Part shown: one piece after another, positions 26,313 to 40,145 of the stretch
How the letters are laid out: each line of letters opens with the position of its first letter
How positions within the stretch are numbered: position 1 is the first letter of the stretch
DNA from: Karalla daura
Taxonomy: Eukaryota > Chordata > Actinopteri > Chaetodontiformes > Leiognathidae
NCBI GenBank assembly: GCA_029224185.1
Contig: CM055190.1
Coordinates: forward strand, 19,723,015 to 19,787,014
DNA length: 64,000 nucleotides
Reading direction: 5' to 3'
Notes under the pieces: model-generated
The model's database searches: none
The model's input: only the letters and a program-made list of their open reading frames with translations
What the model was told of the DNA's origin: nothing
Translations under genes and position numbers: made by a program

Positions 26313-28445
26313 CTGATGACTGACTTTTCCTATGGGAAAAACAGCAGAGATTAAGAGTAGGTGCCGTGAAGTGATCTGTGTCCATTGCTCTGTAGCTGAA
26401 GCTCGTATGGGAATCTGAATGTAATTTGTGCTCTGTAGTCTGGTATACATATACAGATTTACAGTCAATTACTGGATTTGTAGAGTGGGATTGTTTGTAA
26501 TAAAGCAGCTCTCAAGTTTGAAAGCTACGCTCTACATAGTTACTTCCCTCTCCCTAACAGTGACTGACTGCAGGCTTTTCCTTCAGGGCGTCACATGTAT
26601 TCAAAGATTCTCTGCTGGAGCACTCACTTGCCCTTGCATGTGTTCCACTGTAACAAGGACCCAGAAGAACCCAATTTTCCTGCAAATACTTCAGCCTAAC
26701 TCATATCTAACCTGGCAGATATCACAGGCACTTGAATGAAACCACTGGTGTGTCGGGGCAGACGTGGTGTAAGTGCATCTATGGCTGAGGCCATGGCAGA
26801 TTGTGACATGCCACCTATAGGGCTCAGGTGATGCTGTGATGACCCAATTGCAAAAAAAAAAAAAAAAAGCTGTGACAGCATGAAGGAGTGCATGGAGACA
26901 GCTGGCACCAGTCTTCAAATCATCTGACAGGAGATTATAGATGTCTGTTTCAGACTGGTGGGATAAGCAAAGTTTCACGTATGTGGTCCAGTCTTCTGTT
27001 CCATCAACTCTCAGACTGCATATGAGGACATCCGCCTCTGGTGCCACAAGAGAAGTGCAGTCACCTATGTAAAGCATAGCACAGAATCTGAATAACGTAA
27101 CCTTTAAATAACAAGAAAATACCGCCCTCTTGACTTCAGCCCAGGGTTTTTTCTTTTTCATCAATGGCATAATCACTTTCTGCTGCCTCGAGATAGCAAT
27201 GTGCAAACAATGCTATTGCCCAACACTCGTGGTAAGACCAACATACCCTCAGGTGAACTGAGGGATGCAAATACTACATTCATGATGTGGTTGCTGGATG
27301 TGAAAAATCAGTGCTGCTCAGGAAAAAAACAACAACTGTGTGTTCTTTGGAAAAAAAAGGGACCAAAATGTGATTAAGATACAGTCCATACTGTATAGTA
27401 TGCAGTATATACAGTGTATATATAATTTACATATGTGTCAGGACACATCTCTTATGGAGGGGGGACCTTTAAAAATATGAAACCTGCTGTCAGACATCGC
27501 ATTTTGAAGTCTTTCCGACATAGGGGGGCCTTGCTACGATGCCCAGACTTGCCTGGTTGGTGACATCGCTCTCTATATGTTGAGGTGTCATGAAGGTGAC
27601 AAGAGCTACACTGTTGCTTCTGCACCTGTCTCACTGACAGGTCTGATGTTACTTTTTTTTTGTATGCTTGATGCTCCTCCTGCTCTTAGTTTTCTGGGTT
27701 TTACACCTTTAAACACAGCTGAAATGCTACGTATTTCCCCCTTTATAGGTGGTAAAGTACAAGATTTGCTTTCAGAATGATTTGGTTTCAAAGATTAGGA
27801 AATTCACTCTTCAAACATTCAATAAAAAACATGTGGTGTTTGTGCAGGATGTGATGGAACAACTCTGCTGTTTCACTAAATGCACACATGTAAAGACAGC
27901 CTAAACACACTCAAATAGCCAATTTTCCTGCTTCCTGAAAAAGAGAAAGGCCTATGCTGGGTTTTGGCCTTTATAATTCTCCCTCTCATTTCTCCACAGC
28001 GCTGTTTGTCCTCTCAGCTGCCAGCAAGCGCTGCTCCTTCCACTCCCCTGCCCATGCTGAGGCTCGCGCCAGCTAAACCACAACTGTCCCACATGCCATG
28101 TCTGCTAGATGTGTGAACAAAGCTCAAAGGGGAGTGAGGCGAAAACGGACCTCTTAAGCGAGTCGGGCCCAGTCAGGCGGGACGGCTGGAAATGTCTTCC
28201 CCTTTGATTCCTCGGGGAAAAGAGACGGAAAACAAATGGAGTCTGACTCCCTTATTTTTCGCAGGGTCCTAGTAGTGACCTGTCTCTGCTTTGGAGCAGG
28301 GACCGAGGTGCTGATGATCACTGTCCGGCTGCCGAGCTGTCCGGTGCTCTTTCGGCACAATACAATTGTAAGAGCCACCCTCACACTCGCAAAGGAAAGC
28401 TACATTGATTGAATGGAGTATTTTTCCTTGTTTTCTGATGTTAAT
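26313..28445. other. noncoding stretch, nothing recognised
   Basis: No gene was recognised. It contains an A-run (about 18) near 26851 and a palindrome-rich AT segment near 27385-27435 ('catactgtatagtatg'). The 171-codon - strand frame ending near 26691 passes through the A-run and is not protein-like. Confidence 0.5.
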
Positions 28446-28785
28446 TTAGAAGCTATGGAATATCTCAGATGCTATTTTACCAACCATTTTACACTGGATG
28501 TCATGTATGATCATGTGACTTCACTTGCTAAACAACAAAGCTGAGCAACTTAGCGGCGATTCAACTATGGCACATGTGTATATCTAACCTCATATGTTTG
28601 AGCCAGAACCAAATGAAAGCTCAGATACTGAGAAAGAACCAGGAGCGTGTGGGAATTTGACATATTTGAAGTTTTACATGATCGAGGACCTGATGCTTTT
28701 GGACTGGTCATACATCTTTTGCACCACAGTATAAACTGTTGGTATTCAGCAAAGCCAGAGTAAAAACTTTTCATTTTTATTCAAA
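28446..28785 (+). repeat. dispersed repeat family X, copy 1
   Basis: Shares ordered words with 42785-43285: 'agaagctatgg', 'atctcagatgctatttta', 'catat(g/t)tttgagccag' and 'gatgcttttgg...catacat'. The phrase encoding Phe-Glu-Pro downstream of 'cata' recalls a peptide common in a fish DNA-transposon ORF, possibly PIF/Harbinger-like. That link is from memory and weak. No intact ORF remains. Confidence 0.5.
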
Positions 28786-28809
28786 GGCTACTTTAAAACC
28801 TCCACATTA

Positions 28810-29225
28810 TGTTTGTTTGCATCTGAGTGTGGGTACCAAGTGATAACTGGAGCGACAGCTGTGGAGCGCATGCACATTGAGCCTTATGTGTTTGCGTCAG
28901 AGGATCCAACAGAGGAACCAGACACTTAGGACGGATCAGTGCTGTGTACTGCGGACTTTTCCCTGGAAACTTCACCAAACTGATGCAAATTTGTCTCCCT
29001 TTATTTACTTGCATAACTGGATGGATGCAGACACTTGTTACATGCATACTGCTTTGTAGGTATTTTTAAATTTATTGATGTCACATCACATTCCGATTTG
29101 TGCATTATTGCCATTTCTGTATCTAAAATTCAATAGTGAACGGGCACATGATGATGTTTTAGGACCTGCCGTACATCTTCGGCTGGGAACGGATTGTCAT
29201 TATTCAACAAAGCGAAGGTAAAAGT
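28810..29225 (+). repeat. dispersed repeat family X, copy 2 (tandem with copy 1)
   Basis: 'cacattgagccttatgtgtttgcgtcagaggatcc' aligns with 'caaccattcatatttgagccag' in the copy near 43030. 'gatgttttaggacctgccgtacatcttcgg' and 'attattcaacaaagcgaagg' align with 'gatgcttttgggtcttccatacatatttt' and 'cttattcaacagtg' of that copy. Copies 1 and 2 sit head to tail in the same orientation, separated by about 25 bp. Confidence 0.45.
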
Positions 29226-32200
29226 GCTTTTTCACTCCAGCTGCCCTTTCAATCCCAGGCCACAGACCGCAGCACAGCGGCTGTGCTGACGACTCAGTCG
29301 GGCCCGCTCATGCAGCGATGACCTGGTGAGTAATTGGTCGATAGAAGTCGGCAGGCATCGACTTATGTGGCTCAGCTGGCGGCGATGACTCACTGTGTGC
29401 TCGTCCTCGCTCGCCGCACCGTGGACATGCAAGCCTGCCCGGAGAAAATACGAGATCCTGGGGGATAAGAGGGATATTCACAGAGAAGTAAAAATAGCAA
29501 ATGAATAATTAATGCAACAATAACAGCACACATGCACTCACATTAATCTAATCATTCCGCAGTGGGAATGTGTACATAATAAGAGTATTATCTGTCTGCA
29601 GCGTGGCTGCCAGCAGGCTTGGCCCATTTGGCTGCGAGCTAACAGCAGAGTTTGGCTACCAGTTATCACACCGCTGCATCTCAGCAACTGGATAGCAGAT
29701 CCTGGCACACGAATACAGGATTCCAGTCTTAACACATCAGAGCATTCAGTCTGAATTCGGCATTGTGTTAATGAGCCAGAGGCCCGAGAAAGAAAGATTG
29801 GCAGAGAGGAGGGAGAGTTTACAGGTACAGAATCACACACGTTTTTTCTTCTCTGTGCACAAGAATACATCAACGTCCTGCAGGTGCACGGGGGGAAAAC
29901 ACACTGCTTTCACACATGACACACACTCCTTGCAGGGTGTTGCAACACACACGCTGCTCCTCTCTTCCGCTCCGGTTGAGACAAACCCGGACTGGAGAGT
30001 GAGACACACTGTTTCGTGCATTGTCAATAATGAGCTCACTGAGCGGAGGTCAAAAGTGGTGATTCATCAAACAGGTACCTGGATGCACCAGCGGGGGCCT
30101 CACTGTCATCATAATTGACACAAATTGATTTTTTCAGGTTTTTTCAGGCCACTCTGCAAACTTGCCATGGCCTCTTAAGAAACTTGTGCTGATAAACTTT
30201 CTCCTAAATAGGATGGGTGGACACTATTGCCTTACAGCTGCAATGGCAATGTAATGTTGCCTAAAAAACAATAGGCTATATTTAAGTAGAAAATGAATCT
30301 TTGTAATAAAACATAGTTTTATAGTTATATTGAGGCAAATCATTCAGTTAAAGCCACTTAAATCGATATTTTATGCAAAAAGAACAAAAGTTTGAAGGCA
30401 GATGAGAATTACAAAAAAGTTTTCATTAAACCTCAAGTAGATGTTTCTACATCTTCAAGTTCAATGTTTTGGATCTATGGCCTGCAGCGTGCACTGCTTT
30501 TGTTCACTCCCACCCCTTTCATCATCTCTTCATACACAGGAGGAAGCATAAATGCTCACTGCTCAAACCTTGAACAGGCCTACGAAAAGGTTTGACAGAA
30601 AATGCCCCCAACAAACAAATCGTGCAAGTCTTGTGTCCTTTTCAAAAAAGTAATGCTGACTCGAGGACATTTTTACTTTTTCCATACAGATCTATGATCA
30701 CACATTTTCTGCCCTTGAACAATTTCATTCAGTCTAAAACAAAGCACAAACTTCAAATGAAATGATTGGAGAAATGATCTGTGAATTTTAATTTTTGAGT
30801 CAATGATTATTAGCCGCTCTGCACTTGCATAATGAAAAGGAAGGAAGGAAGGGAAAAAAATGACTAAGTCCTTGAGTCCTTGATCTCTGAGTATTTATTG
30901 TGCCTAATGCTTGGTTGCTTTTACCGCCATGCTCCTCATTTTTACAAAACAGTTTAATACTTCACATCTGGATCTTCTCAGTGTGGCCACTGTCCTTTTC
31001 TCCCTGACAGTAGATTAATTCCCACTTTCAGCTTTGGCTGAGTCACTTAGGTGTTAAATACGTCGCTTAACAGTGCCTTGACAGGAGACGAGTGAATAAT
31101 GAGGGTATTTCGCTCTCATTTTTCCAACTCAAATTATCCCAGCAGGTCACAGATTTGAATACACAACCTTATATGCTCAAACCCATTTTTAAACCATTTC
31201 AGGGTGCTCTCCACTCCAATCACAGCCTGTGAGCCTGCTAATTGTGACCCATCCAGAAATCACTTGTTATTCTTTTTTTTCTTTTTTTTTAATTTTCTTT
31301 CGTTCTTCCCTCCGGGAAGCATTAAGAGTAGAATGAATCCTGCAGAGACAGGAAGCGAATGTGTGTTTCTGACAGCTGTGTCACTGTTACTCACAGCCAT
31401 GTTGGACAAAACAGGTTTATTAAATCCAGTCTCAGAACAACATGAGGGGTCAGGATTTAAGTTTTTAAGACACCTCTGCTGGGCCACCTGTCTTCCCTGT
31501 CCAATATGTGCAAGCTGTTGTCTTCAGAGGAGCGTGCAGGAGAATGGAGATGTTTTGCTGAGTCTAGAAGTGAGGAATTACTCCTGTGCTGTACCACGTG
31601 CCAGTAGAACGGTTGTACAGTTTCACCTAAGTATAATTTGGAGCAGCCTTTGCTGCCCTGGGCTGCATAAGTCAGTGTCTGTATGCATGTGCTTTTGGGT
31701 TCTCGCTTTAATTGGTGTGATAGGAACAGGATCCGGCACCTCCATCACTGGATCTGCCACCTCTGTGTCAAATTGTGCTCAGTTTTGTAATGTGCTGTTA
31801 GCATTTTTTCCTTATTGGTGTTGCACAGAAATCATAGAGCATTTATTTAACTGCATAATAAGGCGAATTTCAAGGGAAAGACAATGTAGGGAGATGGAGG
31901 GAAGCATGCAGGAAATGCATGCATGGATTTGACTTTTCCTCCAGGAGGAAAAAAGTGCCAAAAAGACAAGGTTTCCTAGTTAAGTCTAGTAATGCATTTA
32001 GCAGGAATAATGACCCACACAGGGATCGATAAGTTGAGGCAGACAACCACTTTGAATCTCCAAGAGGAGGTCCTTGTTATGCTTTCTTAACATGCTTGTC
32101 TTCTTGGTCCTGCGACTACCACTCGAGGGTAACTCCCACCTTGTCTATCAATGAGTGTCTGGGGTTATAAAAACAAAAGCAATCAGACTTTAGAGGAAAT

Positions 32201-33839
32201 CATTTTCCCTGAAGATGGTTTAAGATGGTTTGTATCTCACTGGCATCTCATCAGTTCAGAGAGGTCTAATAGTTTATTGGTCTAATGAGTAGTAGAGGTC
32301 CAGTTGCTTTTGTTTTTATCACCTAAGGTTGCTATGACATAGATGACTGAGACCCTTCATCTGCTGCTTCAGGTGGTGTCATGGACATCCTCAGAAATTG
32401 TGCAGGGATATGAAAATAACTCCCTGGACTACACATACCTGGGGAGACTAATCTCCACAGAGCTTGATACTCTGTCCTACTCAAGTTACCTTGAGTCCTT
32501 TTTTTCTAAACTATTTGAACAGCTCCTGCTCTTACTCACAATATTCACAAATGTTCAGAAATGTTTTCTTAAATCACTCTTCATGGCCATATACTGCGAG
32601 TATCTATTGTGAAAATTCAAAAGGCACTGGGCCAGCTATCACATCAAACCTGTTATTTTGGATATGCAAAGTGGACAGTCATGAAAATCAAAGTAAATGT
32701 TCAATTATTTCTCTTTTGGATGCCTGTTGAAGCCATTTTGTGTTGCTCGGGGGCTTCAGGCTCAGCAAGGACATTGCGGCTGTCACCAGACGAAGCCGAG
32801 TGACTGAAGCTGGTGTGTCAGGGCGCGTGCTAATTTGAAACATCTAAAAACCTTTGCGCCTTGTTCAAATCTATCAACGCCTGTGATGTAATTACATTTT
32901 AAATAGGCTTGGGTGATAAATTGAATCTCTATACTGTTCTGCCCCGAACCAAACTTGATTAATCCATTTTTAATCAGTCAGTGGCAGGGCAGCGCCTTGA
33001 TGTTTCATTTAACCGAGACTGACGGCTGAGACGACTCCTGGACAACGCTGCAACTTGGAGACAAAGGGATCAGCTAAAGATTTGCGGATAATTTGATAAT
33101 CTGACAATTTCGAAAGCCATTTGACGCCACATCTTGTCTGAGTGCAATGGCAGCGGCGTGTTTGTGTTTTTGTTTGTAGGAGCTACCGCAGTGTGATCTC
33201 GAAGAAAAGCCACTATAGAGAAGCCTGCTCCCTTCAGTTATTGTACAGTAGGTGGGCGAGATAACAGTCCATCTGAGGAGAATTGCTTCCAATTATAGAT
33301 TACAGACAGACTCATTCCCCCAGCGTCTTCCTCCTCCCAGTGGCCACACTGGGAAGAGAAACGCATTTTATGAAGGGAACTCATGCTCCTTCATGTTGAA
33401 GACAGGAAAAAAAAGGCCAGGGGGCCCGGTGATATACAGTGGTGTGCACTAAATGTGTGCTCTTCCAGAATATGTTGGAAAAGGTTACAGCAGTGCTAAA
33501 AGTTACTGTACATACGTCTTAAAGTTAAAGTGAGTTAAAACCTTTAATCTACTTCATCCCTTCACTGCTACAGTATAAGGTAGTTGTAGTTGACAGGTCC
33601 ACAGTGGCGTGTGATGGTTTCGACCAGTAAGAGTTGGGATGCTTTCTGTTTGAGGGATTCAGGCTGTGATTGTCTGGCAACACTAAATGACAGTCACACT
33701 GCGATATCAATTCTGGTCACATCAGGCTGAGAAAAGCCTGGCAGCCAAAAAAACCCACTGAAAGTGTTTAACTGAGATGTTTGTGTGTTTCACTGCTTTT
33801 GAGCATTATTCGAAGGAGGAAGACTTTTTTTCTTTACAA
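29226..33839. other. noncoding stretch, nothing recognised
   Basis: 4.6 kb with no recognised gene or repeat family. The longest frame (31204-31932 +, 242 codons) begins with a poly-Phe tract from a T-run and has no domain-like order. Short 'aaggaagg' repeats occur near 30838. Confidence 0.5.
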
Positions 33840-33925
33840 CCTGTCAGGGATGTGGACCCAAATGCAACACAGGAGACCCGGCAGCTCTGACTTGATTTTA
33901 CTGAGCCTGGTTTTCACAGTCTCAC
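33840..33925. repeat. possible dispersed repeat terminus
   Basis: 'cctgtcagggatgtggaccc' followed by 'aaatgcaacacaggagacc' resembles the terminus of a common fish repeat that starts 'tgtcagggatgtggacccaaatgcagacacaggagac'. It may be the same family, in the opposite orientation, as the candidate at 1490-1935. Only the end is recognisable. Confidence 0.4.
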
Positions 33926-36900
33926 ACGAGATGGAGGAAGCAATCTGACTCATGCCCTTTTCACAACTTTCACCAGAATAGCCTCAATTCTGATTAGTTT
34001 TTTCTATACATAAAATTATTGCAAATTACGAATCACTGTAATTCTTTTGAAAAACTGTAAAACTTGAACTGTAAACTCCTCCCACAGGTTTTTCTCAAAT
34101 GACACTAAACTCGGTACAGAGCATCTTCAGACTGTCCTACACAAACGATGAAAACAACTCTTTGATTCAGTGCATCAAAATTTTTGACAGTAAATTGTAT
34201 TTTAAACATAAACTTGCAATGTTCTTGCTATGAAAATATACTTGCTAAATGCGTTGTAAGTGTTCATAACATAATGACTAAATTTTGGTAGATGAACTTA
34301 TAATAGATGTTAGGAAATCTCAAACAGATTTATGTATGTGCTACAGCTTTAACTTCCATTTTGCCTGAAATTAACAACTGATGCACAGCAGCTATCACTT
34401 AGATCTGTAACCACACAACACTGATGCTAAGAATGGGCTGGTAAAGCACTTTGCTTCGCCAGAAATACATGGTTGTCATTAGTAAACTCATTTGTTGCTG
34501 ATGCAGTTTTAATGATTTGATGAGATCTTTGTAATTTTAGTTTATTGAATTCCACTTGATGTAAAGGTGTTTCTCAGAATTGTGATTGAAAGAGGCAGGT
34601 CATATGAGCTGACTGACATATCAACATTATTAAACTGGTTATCAACCTGGATGTTTATCCCACCTTTCTGAATTATGCAGGGGAATGTGGATAAGTCTTG
34701 TGTGAGCACCCTGCAAAAACATCTGATTTTGAGATTATGGCCTCAACATGCGTGTACCAGAGGGAATGGCACTCAAAGAAATAAGTCCACATCGAGAAAA
34801 TCGGAAAAATAAACTAGTTCCATTAAGAAATGTGAACTGTCATCAGTCTGAGGGGATTACATCCTTCTCCTCCTGCATGGTGGAGCACGAAGGCTCTAAA
34901 TCTCAGGTCATGATGACATTGTGTAATGCACCTTGACTAACTGACTGTGGCATTTTGAATGGCAGGAGCTGAATGGATGTGAAAACAGAAAAACTACAGG
35001 AGCTGTAGTGGAGGGATCACCTGCATTGGCTGGCAGTGTAGACAGAGGTGGATGAGTTTAAGATGAAATATTTCTCCCATCCTTTTATTTCCAAATCCTC
35101 CTTTTTGTCCCGTCTTATTAATCTCCCCTCTTTCTCCCACACTCCTTATTTTCAAGTCTCATCATCATTTACCTCCGTGTTTTCCTGCTCTCAGACTTAC
35201 CCATCTTTCTCTTTATTTTTTTAAAAGACAACTTCATGAGAACAACAGTTTTCACCGCTCACAGTTCAGCTCGCACCATTTGATTTTTAATACAACTGCT
35301 AAGAACAAGAGCCTCTTCAGAGAATGGTTAAAAGATAATACTTTTATTTGTAAAGATTTTATGAAACGTCCTGTACAATAAATATTACACTCTGATCACT
35401 CATTTACTCCATTTGTATTGATCGATTATGAAGACTTCCTCCATTAGCGCTGTGAACGAGCACACAGGAAAACAAACGCTCTAATCTCTTAGAACAAATT
35501 ATATTCTCCTCTTAGTATCTAACATGACTCCATCACAGACAGAAATTTGATCCTTATCAAATGGAATTACGAGGAACTTTGGTTGGTGAGGTCATAAAGC
35601 TGCGCACGTTCTCTTTTTCAGACTAGATTTAATTATCACTTCCAACTTGTGCCATGTCTTTTCTTGTTTTCATGATTATCGAGTGATCTTTGAAGATTGC
35701 TCAACCCTGTGATGCTGCCAATCACCATCATCTGCCTTGAGTGAGCAGCACCTTAGAGTAGCTCGGTATAAAGGGTGTCTTCTGTTGGTGACCACAGAGA
35801 AACCCCCTACAAGCAGCTGGAGGTTCAACGCATCCTGATGGCATGGTTGGAGTAGTCGCTACTTTGTCTTGCTCAGAAAAAACACCCAAATTAAAGGATT
35901 TTCACCTTTGAGTCGGTTGTTTCATTATGTCTATTCTGGAAGTTGCAGGGATGATTCAGAAGTGGGGCTTATCTTAATTAGATGTGCACTTTAGTTCCCT
36001 GTATGGAGGTTATTTGAGCAATTTTGCTTTTTTTCTGAAAGACAGATTTTTATGAAGTGGATATAGGATAACAATATTAAAATTAATGTATTCATTGTAT
36101 CTATTGAAATATTTCTTGGTTGCAAACTCTATTTTCTTATGATTGAATGTCCAAATGATTAATGGAGACAACAGTTTTTGAAACTGGTCCAGTAGCCACT
36201 AAACAGGCTGTAATGTGATCCCTTTGGGCCTTTTCGAACCATGTACATCCCATAATAGAGCTCTTCTTTGCCACAGACAGATGCAGTTTTTTATTCTACG
36301 TGTCTAACTACCTAATGAACAGAAACCCTATAGAGGGACATTTTTGTATTAAAGGTTAAGATCCCATTTGTACAGCCAGACACAGATGCCACTTTGCTCC
36401 AGCTGTACATGGACACAATGCCACTTGCATCCATTTCCAAAAGCAATAATTTTACCATTGTAAAAACCACTTCAGTCAAACATTGAAATGGAAATCAAAC
36501 AAAACTCAGTAAAACACCATTGTGTTAATCATCCAGGATTACAACAATTTTGGATGGGTTGGAATAAACCCTTCAATTCACTGAAATTGAGAAGAGAGAA
36601 GCCAGTGATCAGAGGAGCCACCAGGCTCAGTTTTGACGAAAGAGAAGAGGTTACATAAAAGCTTAACCTTGACTCCCGAAGTGCTACTGTATGTACAACA
36701 GAGGCGAGCAGACCATTGTAATTACCTGCAAGTAATATAGAGAAACCACTAGCTGTCAACACATCACCGCCTTAGCTCAGAGGAAAAAATACACCAGACA
36801 GGAACAGGAGTTCACAGTAAAAAAGGAAAGGAAAGCTGCCTCAGCCTGTTGAATGTTTTATATACGGAAATTCTAGATGTTCGATTTATCATTATTATTA

Positions 36901-39404
36901 TTTTCTAGTCACACTAACAAGGCAAGAACTCAAAATGGTTCTGGGTGTGCATGGAGAGTGACTGTGATTTACATTGCTGTGTTGTAAGTAAAAATAGAAA
37001 CATTTTATACAGCTATAATTTGAAACTGCTTAACTTAAGTAACTGTTCAGAGTACAACAAACACCTCTCCATCCACTGTAGTAATACTGCAGCCAATGAT
37101 TTCAGTCACTTTATTTTATACTGCTATTTTCAAGTGACTCCTAACCATAGCTGAAATAAATAAATCTCCTGCTTCTCTTGTTTGAGCACAATGTGACTTT
37201 CAGCTCAGTTTTATCAACAACACTACTATAACTGCTCTTTAATGTGATTTCAGGGTCTAAGAAACTTTGAGGGAATTTTTCATCGTCTGTGATTATATTG
37301 CCTATGATCAGTGCAGGTTCTGCAGCTCTTTCTTGAAACCTCCCTGTTCTTGTCAATCAGTCTGACTTAAGATCTCAGCAGACGCTGCCTCTCATCTGAG
37401 GCCTCGTGCTGTGTTTATGTACCCTGCCAGTCCTCCTGGTGGAGAGGAGGTTACTCCCAGACTGACGACGTCAAAGCTGCTCAGGCTCCCCCTCAACCCA
37501 GGGTTGTTCCTTCTGTCATCCCATGGTCCTTGCGGGGCAACGAAAACTGACTCGATCTGACTTGATACTATAAAGTGCATTACATTGCAAAAGCCTGCAT
37601 GTTTTATGCTGAGCGTTCACTTTTGAGGGAAAAGTGAGTGGATAATTCCTTTTATTTATGTCCGATCTCATTGATGGCTTCTCTGTATGGTGTACAACAC
37701 CTTTGTAATATACTGGTCATACAATATCGAGGATCTTCTATGAAGAACCAAGAGAGATGCAGCATTTTAAGCAACAATGTCCAAAAAGGACAAAACTGAC
37801 AGCAACTGAAATTGGAGAGGTGGACAAACTACTGGAAAGGTTCCCGCTTGCAAGTTCAGAGGTCGAGCAAAAATGGCTCTGGTCTACTCATGTCTGAGTG
37901 ACACAGTTCATTCTGTTACAGTTATAGTCACAATTTCATGGTGCACTTGTAGAAACTCAATTGAGGAGTACTGACAAGTGAGTTATCTATTCTCCTTTGG
38001 AGAATTTTTTTTTTAATGTTTAACTTTCTGATGGTTACAGTGGATGAGAAGATCAATAACGCACAGACCACACTCAGAAGTGTGGGGGGACAGTGAGCTA
38101 AGCAAGCAGTTTTTCTCTGCACTTCACACATACATCAAATACTTCTAACTCCACTTATATATATATATTTTCCCTTTTTTACTGTTCATCTGAGGTCAGT
38201 CAATGGTGATTGAAGGTGTCAAAGAAACATATGTGTATATTTTTTGTAGATTGATTTCCACTCAATGCCATATTTTGGCTCTTCCATTACCCCACAAACC
38301 ATTCTTTTTTAACAGCGATGCTTTGCTGGAAAAGCCAAAATAAAGAAGCACATTGTTGTGGTAAATCTGATTCGTTTCTGGGCCTGTGTGGCACTTACTC
38401 GCCCATCACTCCTGTAACTGAAGTTAGAGGAGATCTGAGAGGGTGTTGTCTTTTAAGTAGCTCAGTTTGGAGGGATGGCAGAATATTTTCTGCTTTTAAT
38501 TAGTCCTCAACAACTCCATCCTCTGCTCGTGCAGCTCCTTCATCTCCAGCTACACCCTTTGATGCCTGTACTGTTGTTCTGGGGGCCTCCTGATTGACTT
38601 GAGCGGAGCAGCTCAGTCTGTAACGAACTGGAAGTAAGTGGATGTCACCCAAACACTTCAGTAAAAACAAGGCTTTGCGTGGACTGACAATCAACATGCA
38701 GGTCCAGAGAGAGGTGCACTGATGGGTGATGGCCGCAGCGATGGCGTCTGCTTGAAATAACCTGGGAGACGGAGACACGCTGATGGCTCTGTGAGGTAAA
38801 TGGAACAAGAGAATGACAGCTCCCCCCGTCTTTGTACGACTGGAGATGGAAAGCTGTCACCTGCTCCAGGGGGTCTTTAGTGAGTTTTTCAGACTTCATT
38901 AATGGAGATATTTCAAAGACAAGGACAAATAGAAGTTCTGGATGGGATCGAGGGACCTGAGCGGCTTCTGTTGTAACCACTCCATTTTGATAGAGCTCTG
39001 GATGACACTTAAAATAGAGAGCTTTCTCAACTGACTTTCCTTTGTGTTAAGTTGTTTAAAAAAAATGAAGCTTCATCTCACATGAGGTCAGGAGGAGAGT
39101 GACAGCTACGATCCACCATCCATCAGCTCCAAAACTATTGGCTTCAGAAGACAGGTAATTTCAATAGACGGTTCACATGAACAACTACATGTGATAAGAT
39201 CAGACAACTGAGTTAAAATGTGTTGTTTTATATACAATGTGGTAAATGTTCTTAAGTTTTAAATGCAGTTTAATAACAGCTAACCAACTAAAATTATGAT
39301 TGAAAAGCTCAAAACAGAAGAAATCAGCTGTTAAAGTTGAGATACCACGCAACAGTGATGCAATGAATTTGATTCCTCACTTTGATGTGTCAAAGATATC
39401 ACTA
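33926..39404. other. noncoding stretch, nothing recognised
   Basis: 5.5 kb of mainly AT-rich sequence without a recognised gene. A (TA)n-type patch lies at 38156-38167. The segment 38500-38990 is GC-richer with overlapping - strand frames of about 100-110 codons. These frames resemble no family I know, and the segment may be an undescribed repeat. Confidence 0.45.
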
Positions 39405-40145
39405 CAAATCAAATCAATCTTTATTTAAAAAGCACTTTTCATACTTAAAAGCAACACCAAGTGCATCACAGAGGCTATGAACAACAAAGAAGAAAACCAG
39501 CACAAACACATACATAGACTCAGAGGTATATAGATGCACACACCGTCTTGTTGTCATTAGAGAGACGTGGCCAGGCACCGAGACCTGAGGTAAGGAGAAC
39601 GCACCCTTTGGGGGCCGTCCACACTGAGAGGGCTCAGGGGCCACAACTACAGGGAGCTGTGCCACAGAGACAACCCCAACCCGGGCAGAACGGAGGCTCC
39701 ACACCAAGGTGCAGAGCCCTCTAGCCACCTGGGCCAGAGCCGTCCACAGGACAGACCCCCATCACTAGACCAAAGGCAACTCCCAGTGTCACAGACCCCC
39801 ATGAGGAAACACTGGACACTAAAAACTGGTGGACTGAAACAGTAAGATGAGACAAAAGGTATAAAATGAGTTAAGTGTATAAAATGATCTTCAGTCATAA
39901 AACTGAGATAGAAAGCAGGTAATGCGTTCTAAAAAACAAATAAATAAAACATTCTGATAAAATTGTAGCAATAACAACAACAACACTAATAATAATACGT
40001 AGATAAATAATAATAATAGCAAAATAAATAATAATAGTAATAGGTTTAATATGATAAGAAGTGTGCCTAAAATGGTAAAAGAAAAGGCCAGATCAAAAAG
40101 ACAAGTCTTCAGCCTCTTTTTAAAAGCATAAGCAGTCTATACATG
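39405..40145. repeat. long dispersed repeat insertion (about 740 bp)
   Basis: It opens with 'aatcaatctttatttaaaaagcacttttcatac' and 'aagtgcatcacagaggc', the fish repeat motif normally seen as 'tttatttatatagcac..ttcatac...caaagtgctttaca'. A GC-rich centre follows ('cagagccgtccacaggacagacccccatcac', 'aaacactggacac'), then an A-rich (AAT)n part, and it closes with 'gacaagtcttcagcctctttttaaaagc'. All three parts in this order suggest one insertion. Class and strand are unknown. Confidence 0.55.

Noticed and set aside
27385..27435. Palindrome-rich AT segment as a transposon end
   Set aside because: No matching partner end or target duplication. It is better explained by low-complexity TA content.
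31204..31932. 242-codon + strand frame
   Set aside because: It starts with poly-Phe from a T-run, has no domain order, and no family is recognised.
33434..33450. 'tatacagtggtgtgcac', resembling the start of another Tc1-like terminal repeat
   Set aside because: The following sequence does not continue the family and no partner end was found.
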